NCBI GenBank assembly: GCA_949710005.1
Contig: OX453279.1
Span: 14,717,756-14,781,755 of the forward strand
Origin: Ricordea florida
Taxonomy: Eukaryota; Cnidaria; Anthozoa; Corallimorpharia; Ricordeidae
Reading direction: 5' to 3'
DNA: 64,000 bases
Below, piece by piece: positions 47,601 through 56,536 of the stretch. Position 1 is the first letter of the stretch; the number at the start of each line of letters is the position of its first letter. A program made the position numbers and the translations under genes. The notes below the pieces were generated by a model. That model worked only from the letters and a program-made list of their open reading frames with translations. It was not told the DNA's origin and searched no databases.

Positions 47601-50600
47601 TTTAATGGAGTCAGTCGTTTCCATTGCAGTCTTCCAAATAACGCTGCAATCCACAGCAGATACTGTACAAACTTCTAGGGGGATAGCGCTCTCCATTCTC
47701 TTTACACACATCCGCGACAAACTTTGTCGACCAAAAATTCAAGGATTCAGCGCTCATGTCTACAACATTCGTTTCTGAGCTTTGAACATTGGCCACTTCG
47801 ACTTTGAATCGTCTTTTCTCGGGTTTACCTCGGTGTAAAAACCTGTGAAGTTTTTCTTTGTTTGTTTTTTTTACTATTATTTTCCAAGTCTCTCTTTATA
47901 CTTTGTCTCTTTTGTCTTCTTTGTTATTTTTTTACACTGTGGATGAGCCCTTTTCTCAAACTTCGCTTCTTTATTTCTTCTGAACTTTGCCGCTCGCCAA
48001 ATATTTTGTAAGCCCACTTCGTGGCATACCGAGTAGACTTTGGATCACAACTCTGCAAATACTCCTCTTCCTCGGCACTTCAGTTTTGGTTCTCGAAACA
48101 CGCGTGTGGGCGGCATTTCAAGTAAAAGCTCTCTGAACTTTTGACAGCAGCCGAACATGGAGCACTTTTCCTATCTGAATATAATAAACCTTTAAGGAGA
48201 ACTGAGCACAAGAAGTCGTCATTTTTATAACCACTTTAAATCATAGCAATGGGTAAGACTTGTATCTAATAACATAAAAACTTGAATTTTACCCACCAAT
48301 ACTGAAAAGAACGGTGAAAAGTCGAGCTCATTTTATGAATTTGAACGTCCGCCATTTTGGACATGTTTTCTTCCGGTTACCTCCAAAAAACGAATGCATT
48401 CTGCCAGGTTATGACATAAAAAATATGGCAGAGTTCGAGCCGATTTTCTTTTTAACTCATGAGAGAGAGGTCAAGATCCGAAGAGGAAACTCCTGGAAGT
48501 ATTGCGTCACGAATAGGAAGTACATGGTGGTGCCAGTGTGAATGCTGTTTTCACTGGGAGGGAGAGCAGGAGATTGTAGTGCTTGTACTGCCAGGAGATG
48601 GAGGAAACCACCAATAAAATTTCAAGCAAATTGAATCCAGAAGGTTATATTTGCATTTCGTAAACAGTTAATAAAGTAGAGGCTGTTTTTTGATGTATTT
48701 TTCTAAGTTGTCTCAAGCGTCTTGAAAGCGCGAACGTATATTTTTACTGATTTGTGTTACATGCCCTTGAAATGTACTGTTTCGGCTCAGATGTAAATTT
48801 TATGTTTCTTCATTTTTATCATGGAACGATCATATTGACTTAATTAAAAGTAAAGCAAACAAGATGTTGGGCATTATCTTGTTACGTGTACCAATGAACG
48901 CAATCAAAAACCTTTGTTGGTTCGACGACAGTTGGAGTACGCATCTTAGTTTGATTTCCTCACACAACAGTTAAAATCATGGCCCTGGAGCGTGTTCAAA
49001 GACGCGCCACCAAATTTATCCTGAAATGCGATTAAACTTATCAAGAACGTTCAGTTAATTTAAGTTTTTTGCCTCTTGAATTTAGAAGGGAGGTTTTAGA
49101 TTTATATTTATTTTTTAAATGTCTTGGAGGGCACGTTGTGAACATTGATTTTAACATTCTATCCTATGTTAGCTTCGAATCATATAAGCACGGTATGAGA
49201 AATACTGAACCCATACATGCTAAGGGTCATTTTAGAAGAGACGTTTTAAATTCTCATTTTTTAATCGCATTGTGGATTTATGGAACTACCTGTCTGTAGC
49301 CATCAGAACAATTGAACAATTATCATTATTTACTATGAAAGTGAATCAGTTTTATATTAATAAGCTTAACTCAATATTTACAGTTATAGTTTTCTGATCA
49401 GTTATTGTGGATGCGATTTGTTTATATCAGTATTCTATATATTTTATTTCTTATTTCAGGCAGTTAATTTAAAACATGAAATCTACAATTCTGTATAAAC
49501 TGGCTTCATTACTCACATAGCTCCTTTTATATTTGTATATATATTTAATTACTTTATTTTACTTTGATCATCTATGTAAGTGAATTAGAGTAAATAAATA
49601 AAATAAATAAATATACAGGAAGGTCAACAGATTTGATGCGTTATACAACATCCAAGTTTTAACGTAGTGTGTCTACAAAGGAAAGTGTTGGAGATTGCCA
49701 TCGTGGGTTTGTGCTAAGTTCGCGGGATGAGAGTACCACGACAACTAAATAACACGCATGTAAACATATCTCTTGTTGGGCGTTAAATCGAACAGTTTCT
49801 TTATTCGCCGGATCCACAAAGTAAGTTAACTTCGCTATTCATGTACTCTGTGTTTCTTTGAAACTTCGCACTTTGCCAGAGTGCGCAGTGACGTCACGCA
49901 AGGAAGCCAAGCCTTCAAAATGCCGGCCAAAAATGGCGAACGTTCAATTTCGGAAAATAACTGCGGATTTTCACCGTTTTCGTCAATATTGGAAGGTAAT
50001 ATTCACGTTTTTTCTGTTCTTTGGTACAAGTCTTACTTATTTCTATGATTTAAAGTGGTTATAAAAATTTCGACTTCAAGTGTTCAATTCTACTTTAAGG
50101 CATTCATGTCACCTTCATCTAAAGCTCTAGAGAGACATGGTTTTTTGAAGCCGTTCAAAGAACTCAGAGCACGTGTTTTATCGGGTCAAAAAACACTCGG
50201 CTTTGTCTTATTTTTTGAAACCCGATAAAACATCCCCGCTCGTTTTTTAAACATTACTTAAAATACTGTAGGTAATTTGCAGATTTTGATTGCATTGCGC
50301 AGTTTATTTGTTAATTGAAATATCAGAATTGTAATTAGACGTTTTCTAGGAATAGCTAGAATTGACACTTTCTGATTAATGTTTTTGTTACAGCCGGAAC
50401 ACAAGATTCCATCTGATGGCCCTCTACAGCTCTTTCTGGTGCAGACCCCCAAAATGATGACACCACTTGTCCAAGAATGGATACCGGGTGCATTTACAGT
50501 GTCATTCAAGGTAGTTGGTCTGATTCAGCTGTTAAACACTAATTTGGCAACGGTCGTTGAGTTCTTAGCTTAAATTTGGTGACCAGTCAGTTTGTTGAAA

Positions 50601-53402
50601 CATTTACCTCAGTGCCACCCCAACCCAACCCAACCCAACCCAACCGCCGACCGGTTAGCTCAGTTGGTAGAGCACTTGACTCCCGTGAGGAGGTCGTGGG
50701 TTCAAACCTCGACCGGACCAACACTCAGGGTCTTAAAGTGCTGTCTTTGTCATGTCCTCTGCAAATGGTTAGCCTTTCTAGTCTTCTCGGATAAGGACGA
50801 TAAACTGTAGGTCCCGTCTCAATACATTGGATACTGATAATCTGTGGGACGTAAAAGAACCCATGGCACAGCTCGAAAAGAGTAGGGAGTGTTCCCGGTG
50901 TCATGGTCTAGCTGACTTGTGCCGTCATTGGTCTGGGCGGGTTGGGTGAGATCATCTATGGACTGAGGCGGCTGCCAGAGGCACCTTCTATATGTTGATG
51001 TCCGATCTCATCCTTTGGTTCCTCCGCAATTCAGCTCCTAGCTGCAAGTGAGTAAAGTGGCACGTTTACCTTTACCTAACCCACCCCAACCCAATCCACC
51101 CAACCCGTCCTCCTCTCTAAACTTATGATTATCGTTAAATTGCTCTTTTTACACTTAAACTTTTTGTTAAAAGAACAACCCTTAGTGTCTGGACAGAGGA
51201 CTCGAACCTACGACTCTTTACTCAGTAATCTCTTCCCTTAACCACTAGACCACCACGTCGCTGGTTGAATAAATCTCAATTTTTAAACATAATGTAATTC
51301 ATCCGTTTATTCTATACCTTGTTTTATTTTGTAAACCCATATCATCACTAGCTAAGAAAACATTTTGAACAGTAAATGGAAAGGGTCTCTCACCAAACCG
51401 CACTTAAAATCAGCGCTTAACCCCTAATCACTATAGAACAGTGATATTGTCTGTCATGCTGTTCTTCAGTGGTCTAGTTACTACCAAAGGGAGTTTCGGG
51501 TTAAAATGCAGTCCAAACTACAGGAACCATTTGTTTCTTATTTTTTACCTTCTGATAAGTCCTGGGATACAGTGTTCCGAATTTGACATCGTAAATCGTA
51601 ATCGTAATCGTAAATTCACAGCAGTTTAGGAATGAACTATAATCATACGTTTGGAGAAGGGATCATGTTGACCCACCCCACCTCACCTCACCTCACCCCA
51701 ACCCAACCCACCGCACCTCACCTCAACCCAACCAACCCCAACCTGCCTCACCTCACCTCACCTCACCCCAACCCAATCCAACCCACCTCACCTCACACAA
51801 CCAACCCCAACCCAATCCAACCTCACCTCACCTCAACCCAACCAGCCCCAACCCACCTCACCTCAACCCAACCAACCCCAACCCACCTCACCTCACCTCA
51901 CCTCACCCCAATCCAACCCACCCCACCTCACCCCAACCAACCCCAACCCACCTCACATCACCTCACCCCAACCCAACCCAACCTAACCCACCTCACTTCA
52001 CCTCACTTCAACCTAACCCATCTCAACCCAACCAACCCCAACCCAACCCTTCTCACCCCAACCCTTCTCACCCCAACCCAAACCACCTTACTCCAACCCA
52101 ACCATTCACAACCCAACCCAACCCACCCCATGAATTCATAGCAGTATTCTAAGCTCGGATAAGCGGCTTAGGAAGTTAAATCTGATTAGTATTTTTAACT
52201 AATATTATTAATTATCAAATGTTTCCTTAATTTATAGCTGGAAACAGATGTGAATATCATTTCCAGAAAAGCCAGGGCAGCCTTAGCCAAGTATTCACAT
52301 CAGGTATGGCTTCTAAACATTAAGGTTTGAATCGGTTTAAGCGAGTAATTGTTGGCAACTGTGCACCTACCCCTCCCCTAACCCAACATTAACACTAATG
52401 TTTGAACTTATTATAACTTGTTAGGTTAGGGAAGGGGTAGGTGCATAGTTGCCCAGATACTTACATTGATCCGAATTGTTGTTCCAACATAGACCAGCGA
52501 AGCAAGAACAAATAAGTAGCAAAACAAACAAAAAAAAAAACAAAAAAAGAAAAAACCTTAGGTAACGTTATATTCATGGCCTGTATGTAGAGTTTGTTAT
52601 GGTTTTCTGATATATTGCTTAAGAATATCGAGGCTGAAATTTGCGAAATTTTTAAGAATATTTTAAGTACAAACCGGAGGCTGAGATTTTGAAAACGATG
52701 TAATTTTGTGTGTTGAAAATCTGTAAATACCATACAATTATGTATACGTTCTTAACTTAATCGTATAAAATTATTTCTTTTTGAAAACGGAAAAACGAAA
52801 AGCGATGGAGCACGTGCACAATGTAATGCGATACATATGTAGACACGGAACACTGGTAATTCATACCTCAATACCTTCTATAACGGAAATGTCATAAGAA
52901 TAATACAAGAAAATAGGAATATTCAGCCTGGGCCGAAAAAAAAAAGCAAAATTCTTGTTAAAGAAGAGTGTATTTAATGTTCGTTTTAATTGTGGAACAG
53001 TCAGTAGTTTCTTGCGTTTAGCCCCTTTTTATAGACTCGCGCGTCACGCCTGGCTCAGATTAAACCGCCTGCTTTCGCTGATTTCTGTTGGGATGGGATT
53101 TTTTCAGTTTGCATTCATTCCTTTTGTCACAATATGGCTTTCAGTTTGAATTTTTGAGTTGACCTATCACTGGCGCCTCTTATCAGTTGGTCTTATCATG
53201 CTTATCTCGTTAGGTTGTTGTATCAAACATTCTACAAACTCGTAAAAAAACTGTAGTTATGATCACACCATCCCAAGAGACAGCTATATGGATGTCTGAT
53301 GCTGAACTAGAAGCCGGCTGTGAAATCGAAGAGAAGATTGTTGCCGGACTCAAGAAAATGCACGAAGACTTCATTGCTTCCTCTTTGACACAAGGTACTT
53401 AG
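34511..53402 (+). CDS. PPCS: Phosphopantothenate--cysteine ligase (8 exons)
   Basis: Coding exons: 34511-34636, 36380-36468, 37747-37889, 38075-38127, 44422-44583, 50394-50510, 52238-52303, 53214-53402. All are bounded by GT/AG with matching phases and sum to 314 aa (human 311). Function: joins 4'-phosphopantothenate and cysteine using a nucleotide triphosphate, second step of coenzyme A synthesis, cytosolic. Family motifs: [20 protein letters not shown] then [10 protein letters not shown] (nucleotide and substrate loop), [20 protein letters not shown] across exons 5/6, FTVSFKLETD across exons 6/7, and VVVSNIL opening exon 8. It starts MVDWIEYF and ends ASSLTQGT. The bacterial fusion partner CoaC is absent, as in animals. 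Introns 4 and 5 (6.3 and 5.8 kb) hold a gypsy element and a Crypton-like gene. No coding damage was seen, so it is probably active. Confidence 0.95.
35503..35690. repeat. 188-bp near-perfect hairpin
   Basis: The arms begin AACAAATTGACGTCCG and end CGGACGTCAATTTGTT. About 86-88 nt pair with only a 2-nt indel around a 14-nt loop (GAGCCGATAGGCGA). Part of an arm recurs alone at about 35940-35971 (CTCTTATTGATGATAAA). Lies in PPCS intron 1. Confidence 0.9.
38616..38650. repeat. (ATT)n microsatellite
   Basis: About twelve perfect ATT units in PPCS intron 4, close to the 3' LTR of the gypsy element. Confidence 0.95.
38780..38931 (-). repeat. 152-bp 3' LTR
   Basis: On the minus strand it begins TGTGACAATATTCTATGAG and ends GGCAATATTGTTACA, i.e. 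TG...CA with inverted ends. It contains AATAAA (in TCAATAAAGAGTTG) as a poly(A) signal. The polypurine tract lies directly outside at about 38932-38942. Confidence 0.82.
39026..41347 (-). CDS. gypsy pol polyprotein lacking RNase H (773 aa)
   Basis: An open frame of 773 codons. Residues 1-90: retropepsin with [14 protein letters not shown] (DCGA in place of DTGA). About 115-285: reverse transcriptase fingers and palm with [13 protein letters not shown] (first Asp), [20 protein letters not shown] and CIADDVI (catalytic Asp pair). At about residue 285 the chain jumps from GITLV to [17 protein letters not shown], which is the end of RNase H; thumb and RNase H (normally some 250 residues) are deleted in frame. 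The segment between protease and fingers (FPDAFK to AARDDLQ) is also short. Integrase follows: H404/H407/C437/C440 zinc finger and D468, D521, E557 with DD35E spacing ([19 protein letters not shown]). The ORF has no gag and its ATG sits at the protease. Enzymatically incomplete, but no stop codon in 2.3 kb. Confidence 0.88.
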   Translation of the reverse strand: MPVKMQVDCGATVCLLPKRYLGELPIRPERVRLQMWNKTSLSALGKCKVKVKNPTTKKEYKVDFVIVDNDNTPLLSSVAAQKMNLISVHYDKFKAVNVVTQDSHKYFSQFPDAFKAARDDLQRLVNAGIIVPVDEPTDWVSQMSVAEKKSGIRICIDPRPLNEALKREHYKLPTLEDVLPELTTAKVFSVCDLKSGYLHCELDHASSLLTTFATPFGLFRWLRLPFGLKVSSEIFQKRLHQALEGLEGARCIADDVIIWGRIDEEHDAHVNTFLKCCVDKGITLVRYRKGKEMYLADMLNRAHPPRTPDCGQDEFETINALSYLIMPEEKVDEIRRHTNEDISLQQLKYVIQEGWPVDESSLPPLVTPYFSVRDELAVTDGLIFRGKRLVIPKGMRAAVKKDIHSGHQGIEACLRHAREHVYWPGMNKELKAWLRTCETCRENELTPCKETLMSHEIPEGAWEKIGADLFTYHDKEYLVTVCYKSNFWELDRLTDTKSSTVIKKLKSHMARYGISKQLVTDNGPQFTSAEFKSFTKQWGIEHTTTSPHHSKANGKAESAVKTAKAMLCKTSKSGEDQYLVLLNIRNTPTQGVASSPAQRLLGRRTRSLLPSTRSLLKPRNPLDHYEMKQLQLNQKRQQKYYNRSAHDLPALNVGDTIRMKPFVLGKHDWNKGKVVRRLDQRSYEIQSHGSTYKRNRQHLVKSPPAPTELETTKDPAPVPLPGPQPNPNTPVVNSQKGHLEIKPAKPAKQTSPVRTRSGRVIKEPVRFQDYVVT
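41401..42067. other. PPCS intron 4 between gypsy and SINE: nothing seen
   Basis: T-rich intron sequence without recognisable elements. Confidence 0.35.
42068..42345 (+). repeat. tRNA-derived SINE (family A)
   Basis: Head GACCGGTTGGCTCAGTTGG with TGGAGCACTGGACTCCC (A box) and GTGGGTTCAAATG (B box). Body with ATGGTTAGACTTTCTAGTC and TCTGTGGGACATAAAACAAC, the same order as the copy at 50645-51062. A 25-bp inverted scrap of the body (TGGGTTCTTTTACATCCCAC) lies at about 42489-42508. Confidence 0.75.
43105..43365. repeat. Rearranged SINE A copy (inverted middle, direct 3' part)
   Basis: 43109-43200 is the reverse complement of the SINE middle (TTTATCGTCCTTATCTGAGA, GACTAGAAAGTCTAATCAT). 43208-43365 is the 3' part in direct orientation (GTGCCGTCATTGGTCTGG, GGCAGCTGCCAGAGGC, CTCCGCAATTCAGCT). 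Confidence 0.6.
44950..45252 (+). repeat. SINE family B, copy 1, interrupted by MITE
   Basis: B-box part GGTTCGAATCCCGTTCAGG at about 44959, followed by CCTGAGTCTTTTT. After a 130-bp MITE (44995-45124) the SINE body resumes (TTTTCAGGCTTTAATTTCAC, GATGATCAATTAATGTCATT) to about 45252. The A-box part is degenerate. Confidence 0.65.
44995..45124. mobile_element. 130-bp palindromic MITE (GGGCAACTGTGCACC family)
   Basis: About 42-bp arms: CAATATCAGTTTCTGGGC, AACTGTGCACCTACCCC, TCCCCTAA and their complements. The same family occurs at 52352-52456. Inserted inside the first family B SINE. Confidence 0.82.
45308..45565 (+). repeat. tRNA-derived SINE (family B), copy 2
   Basis: Head TTGATAGCTCAGTTGGTAGA (A box), then TCATGGGTTCGAATCCCGTT (B box), a poly(T) run and the body seen in copy 1. 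The head looks like a tRNA but lacks a plausible acceptor stem and continues into the shared body, so it is a SINE and not a tRNA gene. Confidence 0.75.
45736..48116 (-). pseudogene. Crypton-like tyrosine recombinase (DUF3504/KIAA1958-type), broken
   Basis: Pieces on the minus strand, in order: [13 protein letters not shown] (ATG 48116), then [20 protein letters not shown] near 48040; [20 protein letters not shown] and [20 protein letters not shown] at 47611-47796; [13 protein letters not shown] and [15 protein letters not shown] at 47360-47530; [17 protein letters not shown] and [20 protein letters not shown] at 46970-47285; TSHCLRVTC (Arg of the HxLR box) and, after a frameshift, [15 protein letters not shown] with the His/Arg and Tyr of the active site near 46880. 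The C-terminus ([18 protein letters not shown] at 45736-45738) lies beyond an 886-bp foldback insertion. Several frameshifts and a deletion after LLG make it a pseudogene. Family: Crypton transposases and host proteins derived from them. In PPCS intron 5, antisense. Confidence 0.7.
45921..46806. mobile_element. Foldback element, 886 bp, with 10-bp target duplication
   Basis: CCTCACAATT occurs at 45911-45920 and again at 46807-46816. Inside, arms of about 200 bp are inverted: TCACAGGTCCCTACTTCATT, CCAGGATCGATCTTGT, GCAATTGTCGCAAAAGAAA and TTATGTCAGAAAATCACTAA all have complements at the right. The centre is a roughly 165-bp tandem repeat, about three units, each with GCGATATTTGCGGACATTTC and TAGCTAGCAAGAAAAATCC. 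Target length and long arms suggest a Mutator-type foldback element. It carries no transposase and interrupts the Crypton-like ORF near its C-terminus. Confidence 0.82.
48840..49615 (+). pseudogene. LINE 3' end: C-terminal RT part and A-rich tail
   Basis: [14 protein letters not shown], then [20 protein letters not shown] and KCLGGHVVN, with later [15 protein letters not shown], follow the C-terminal domain of non-LTR pol proteins ([11 protein letters not shown] ... L..LPL..RRE..DL...FK). Stops interrupt it. The copy ends in an AAATAAATAAATAAATA tail near 49593-49615, typical of a LINE 3' terminus. In PPCS intron 5. Confidence 0.62.
50170..50240. repeat. Small inverted repeat around TTTTATCGGGT
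   Basis: GTGTTTTATCGGGT pairs with ACCCGATAAAACAT across about 45 bp. MITE-like. Confidence 0.55.
50645..51062 (+). repeat. tRNA-derived SINE (family A), full-length copy
   Basis: Head TTAGCTCAGTTGGTAGAGCA (A box) and GTGGGTTCAAACC (B box), a body shared with 42068-42345, and a 3' half (GTGCCGTCATTGGTCTGG, CTCCGCAATTCAGCTCC) shared with 43208-43365. It is inserted in, or has seeded, a run of CCCAA repeats on both sides. In PPCS intron 6. Confidence 0.82.
51190..51262 (-). repeat. tRNA-Glu-like SINE head
   Basis: The minus strand reads GGTGGTCTAGTGGTTAAGG (A box) and GTAGGTTCGAGTCCTC (B box) with tRNA spacing, but with an extra-long middle and no matching acceptor arm. Confidence 0.45.
51665..52132. 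repeat. 470-bp CCTCA/CCCAA satellite, almost G-free on plus strand
   Basis: Irregular alternation of CCTCA and CCCAA/CCAAC units. The plus strand is almost all C, A and T. It is read as a 169-codon Thr/Pro-rich ORF only because the repeat units lack stops. Lies in PPCS intron 6. Confidence 0.92.
52352..52456. mobile_element. MITE of the GGCAACTGTGCACC family, second copy
   Basis: TTGGCAACTGTGCACCTACC and CCTCCCCTAACCCAACA pair with the right end GGGAAGGGGTAGGTGCATAG then TTGCCCAG. Slightly more diverged than the copy at 44995-45124. In PPCS intron 7. Confidence 0.78.
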
Positions 53403-54832
53403 CGTTAGGTCAGCTATTCTTGCAGAGTTTTAGGCGTCTGTCAACTGTTTACTATAGAACATGTAAATACACCAAAAGTCAGTTTGTGAAAAAGTCAAGT
53501 TGAACGTTTACGTCCTTGATGCTTCAAAATGTAATTGTTCAAATATTTAATATTAAAACGTTATGTCATGGAAGGATCACTCCACCAAACTGTCTTGTCG
53601 TTTGTTACTTAAATTCAATTAGTTTATGGTGTGTCAAAGGAAATAGTAAGTAGGTTTTGATTACTCCTCACGTCTAAGTTAAGCCTTAATTCGTAGTAGA
53701 TCATTTTTTATCAGGATATCACGCGGCCCATGCGATCTTTACATGCCAAAGCTCTTTCTTAGGCTAGTGCATGGCGTCGTTTGTGTTTTATGGTTAGATA
53801 TGCTCTATTCGGTTCTGTTGGTACAATGTAGGATCACTTCATTGTCCTGGTTTACCCCTTCCTACGAGGAAACTCTGCAAGAGCCATGTTGTTATGCCTG
53901 CAGGGCTTTAGGAATGTCCTTGTGTAACAATAATAACCCTACTTATCGGACGGGTCTTGCCTCGTTTTTGAACTGCTTTGTTTCGAGGGGGAAAATTTGT
54001 TATACTCAGGGCGATTTTAAAACATTTGGAGACATATGCTCATGCCACTTAATGTGGGAACCCCCAGTCAGAGGCGCAGTAGAGGCTGGCTATCCATCCA
54101 GTCCAGGTGAATGTGCTAGTGTCCATTGGCCTCACGAGGGGAGAGGATGAAACAGAATAAACCTTCATGCGCATCGTTTGCGCACTCACTTTTTTCTGTC
54201 TTTGATACTATACGTGGCGTCAGCCGGACAAGGCTTCGACAACTTACCTCGTGCCATACATCAGGGCTTGAGAAATTTCCACCACTTCGCCTTGGCTTGC
54301 GTTACGAACCGAACTCGGTCCTTTTCTTTGAATCGTTGGACAGTGGTGTTGCATTTAGCAGTTCAGTTACACAGTCCAAACGTGACGATCAGCAGCGACC
54401 AGATCTGTCCTCACAAGTCCTTTGCGTAGCCTGTCGCAAATTACCTGTCCGTTCTGCCTCAATGAGTCACGAAGACCCTGCTCCATCAATAATTGAGGCT
54501 TGATCAGAATGTACTCTTCCAAATGTACTTTTCCGCCACTTTATTAATCATGAAAATGTCTAAGATCCTAAAAGCTAAAATCCTAATATTATCTTAACTT
54601 ACAACAATATTTCTTCTTATAAACATGATTTCCATGAATGCTGTGTGTTAAAAAATTGTGATAGGGAAGCCGTTTCAATAGATTGAATGAACCAGACTCT
54701 AATATTACAGGGTAAGCTGTTCCAAAAGGTTGCTCCGCTGTAACTAAAACCAATTTTTCATATAGTTAGTTCTCGGAAAGGGAACAACAAGTTTATTAAC
54801 CGAGTTCCTAAAAGCATAGATGGAGATATTAA
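53403..54832. other. PPCS to POU gene, first part: no secure gene
   Basis: Overlapping plus-strand ORFs at 53743-54150 and 54126-54503 have no recognised family; the latter ends in VRSASMSHEDPAPSIIEA and may be a repeat-derived frame. An ATG followed by seven codons and a donor (54687-54711, MNQTLILQ) would splice in phase to the POU exon at 56537, but lies in repeat-like sequence; treat as a weak candidate. Confidence 0.25.
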
Positions 54833-55510
54833 TAATAATGAACTTTATTGAAAACATTTCCACATAGTGGCTCTTCATTTTTTAATATGTTAAAATACTA
54901 AAACTATACTTGGCTAACTAATTAGATACTTGTAAAAGGACATATATTTACAACTAGATAATAAAAATGCAAAACTAGTAGTCATACAAAATCGACTTGT
55001 ATTCGGGAACCAGCCCGTTTACTGAAAGACTTGAAAACCATTAGGGCTTTCTGAATTTGACGTTGAGATTGCAAGACTCTCCAGCTGAGTTTGTGAAACA
55101 AGGAATCGACATCAACGTCATAACTTGGTTAATTTATAACTCGTGCAGCACGGTTTTGTAGTTTTTGTAGCTTGATCGATAATGCTTTGCCACAATTACC
55201 CCAGACAAGGCTGCAGTAATCAAAGTGAGACTGAACAAGTGACTTGTATATGCTGAGTAAGATGAATTGAGGCACAAATGGTTTAACTCGCTTCATGGCT
55301 CCAGTAACGAAAACAATCTTTTTACAATCCTTATTAATGTGGGAATGCCACGTTAGATGTCCATCGATGTATATTCCAAGTGATTTCACCCAGGAAACTT
55401 GTTCAATCGGAACATTATCAATGGAGAGTTCGAGTGTATCAGATACTTAATGTTTGCCAGGAGCCGACGCAAAGTGTAACGTAGTTGGGTTGGTCTTGGA
55501 AGAGGCAATC
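54833..55510 (-). pseudogene. LINE reverse transcriptase C-terminal fragment
   Basis: The minus frame reads VKSLGIYIDGHLTWHSHINK, IVFVTGAMKRVKPFVPQFIL and FDYCSLVWGNCGKALSIKLQ then KLQNRAARVIN, the standard C-terminal region of non-LTR pol (LGV.ID..L.W..HI ... YC..VW ... LQ..QNRAAR). Upstream scraps (SKTNPTTLRFASAPGKH, SIDNVPIEQVSW) extend to about 55510 across a stop. Downstream pieces (VDSLFHKLSWRVLQSQRQIQ) run to about 54990. The copy ends AATAAAGTTCATTATTATTA at 54833, the same tail as the repeats at 3035 and 16812. 5'-truncated LINE. Confidence 0.72.
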
Positions 55511-55638
55511 TTCTGAAGAGGTTGGCTTCATTTGACTAAAATCAAGGAAGAAGTTGACTTCGGCGCGAGGCGCTTGTGAAACCCTCCTTCACTCGGTCGC
55601 AGTGATTTGTAACCTAGAGTAAACCGAGACTTAATTTG

Positions 55639-55658
55639 GGGGGGGGGGGGGGGGGGCA
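55639..55658. repeat. Poly(G) tract, 20 G
   Basis: Twenty uninterrupted G on the plus strand; exact length may be unreliable. Confidence 0.9.
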
Positions 55659-56536
55659 GACGTCGGCACATTGTTTGTTTTATGGTCAGGTGATTAATCG
55701 CTTTGATTTGGAATTCCCAGCGGCCAGATATGTCTCGACTTGATACGGCTTCCACTATCGAAAACGAGGCAAGAAGTTTTTCACGAGCGCGAGTTTCCTC
55801 TGATAGACAATACGTTGTCTTTCTTTTAGTAATCTGGTCTGTCGTCTAGCGAGTGCTTGGATTTATTTCCTTTAAACAGCGAAGTGATTTGTTGCATTGA
55901 TAAGATAATATTACGAACGACTTCATTCAAAGTTTGACTATAGTCTCCTTAGTCGCTTTCGTGTTGCGTACTTTGGAAGTTGTAAGCGGCGGCGGGAAGT
56001 GAGGGAGGGCGAGCGTTCTTTTTCGCTTAGCTGCTCTCGCAACATGCAGCCCTTTATTCTCTGGTCTTCTCTTGAATGCATGGAACAGGCATTGTTATTC
56101 AGTATTATTATCATTGAAAGGAATCACCAAATACAAGAATGAAAGATGCTTGTCCCAACTCGTCTTTTTTAAGCACTAAAGAGCTCATACAAATCTTTAA
56201 GTAATACAAAATTTCTTGTTAATTCGTGGGGTTCTCATCGATATTGTTGTCAGTGGTATTTCAAAACGACCATACATACCGGACGGCTATCACTTAGGGC
56301 ACATTAACAATTAACATATCTCACTCTGACCATCACGAGACTACAGTAGCAAGAGCACTTACCCTAGAACACGTACTAGTTTCATTTGCTAGCGCTCGGT
56401 TCTTCATTTAATACACAGGCGGTAGTTTTGTGGTTTTCCGTTTCACAGTTGCCAGCGATCATTGTACAAAGAGAAATAAAAGTTGGGCTATCATGACATC
56501 TCTCGCACTAAACCTCAGTGTCTTGCTGGTTTAAAG

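Noticed and set aside
50645-50720. tRNA gene
   Set aside because: Same reason: SINE head with a body repeated elsewhere in the window.
51632-52141. 169-codon Thr/Pro/His-rich ORF
   Set aside because: It is a reading of the CCTCA/CCCAA satellite, which lacks stop codons by its composition.
34511-53402. PPCS as a pseudogene because of its many insertions
   Set aside because: All insertions lie in introns; the eight exons join in phase without stops.
53743-54503. Overlapping 135- and 125-codon plus ORFs between PPCS and POU
   Set aside because: No domains, no splice continuity with either gene; possibly repeat-derived.
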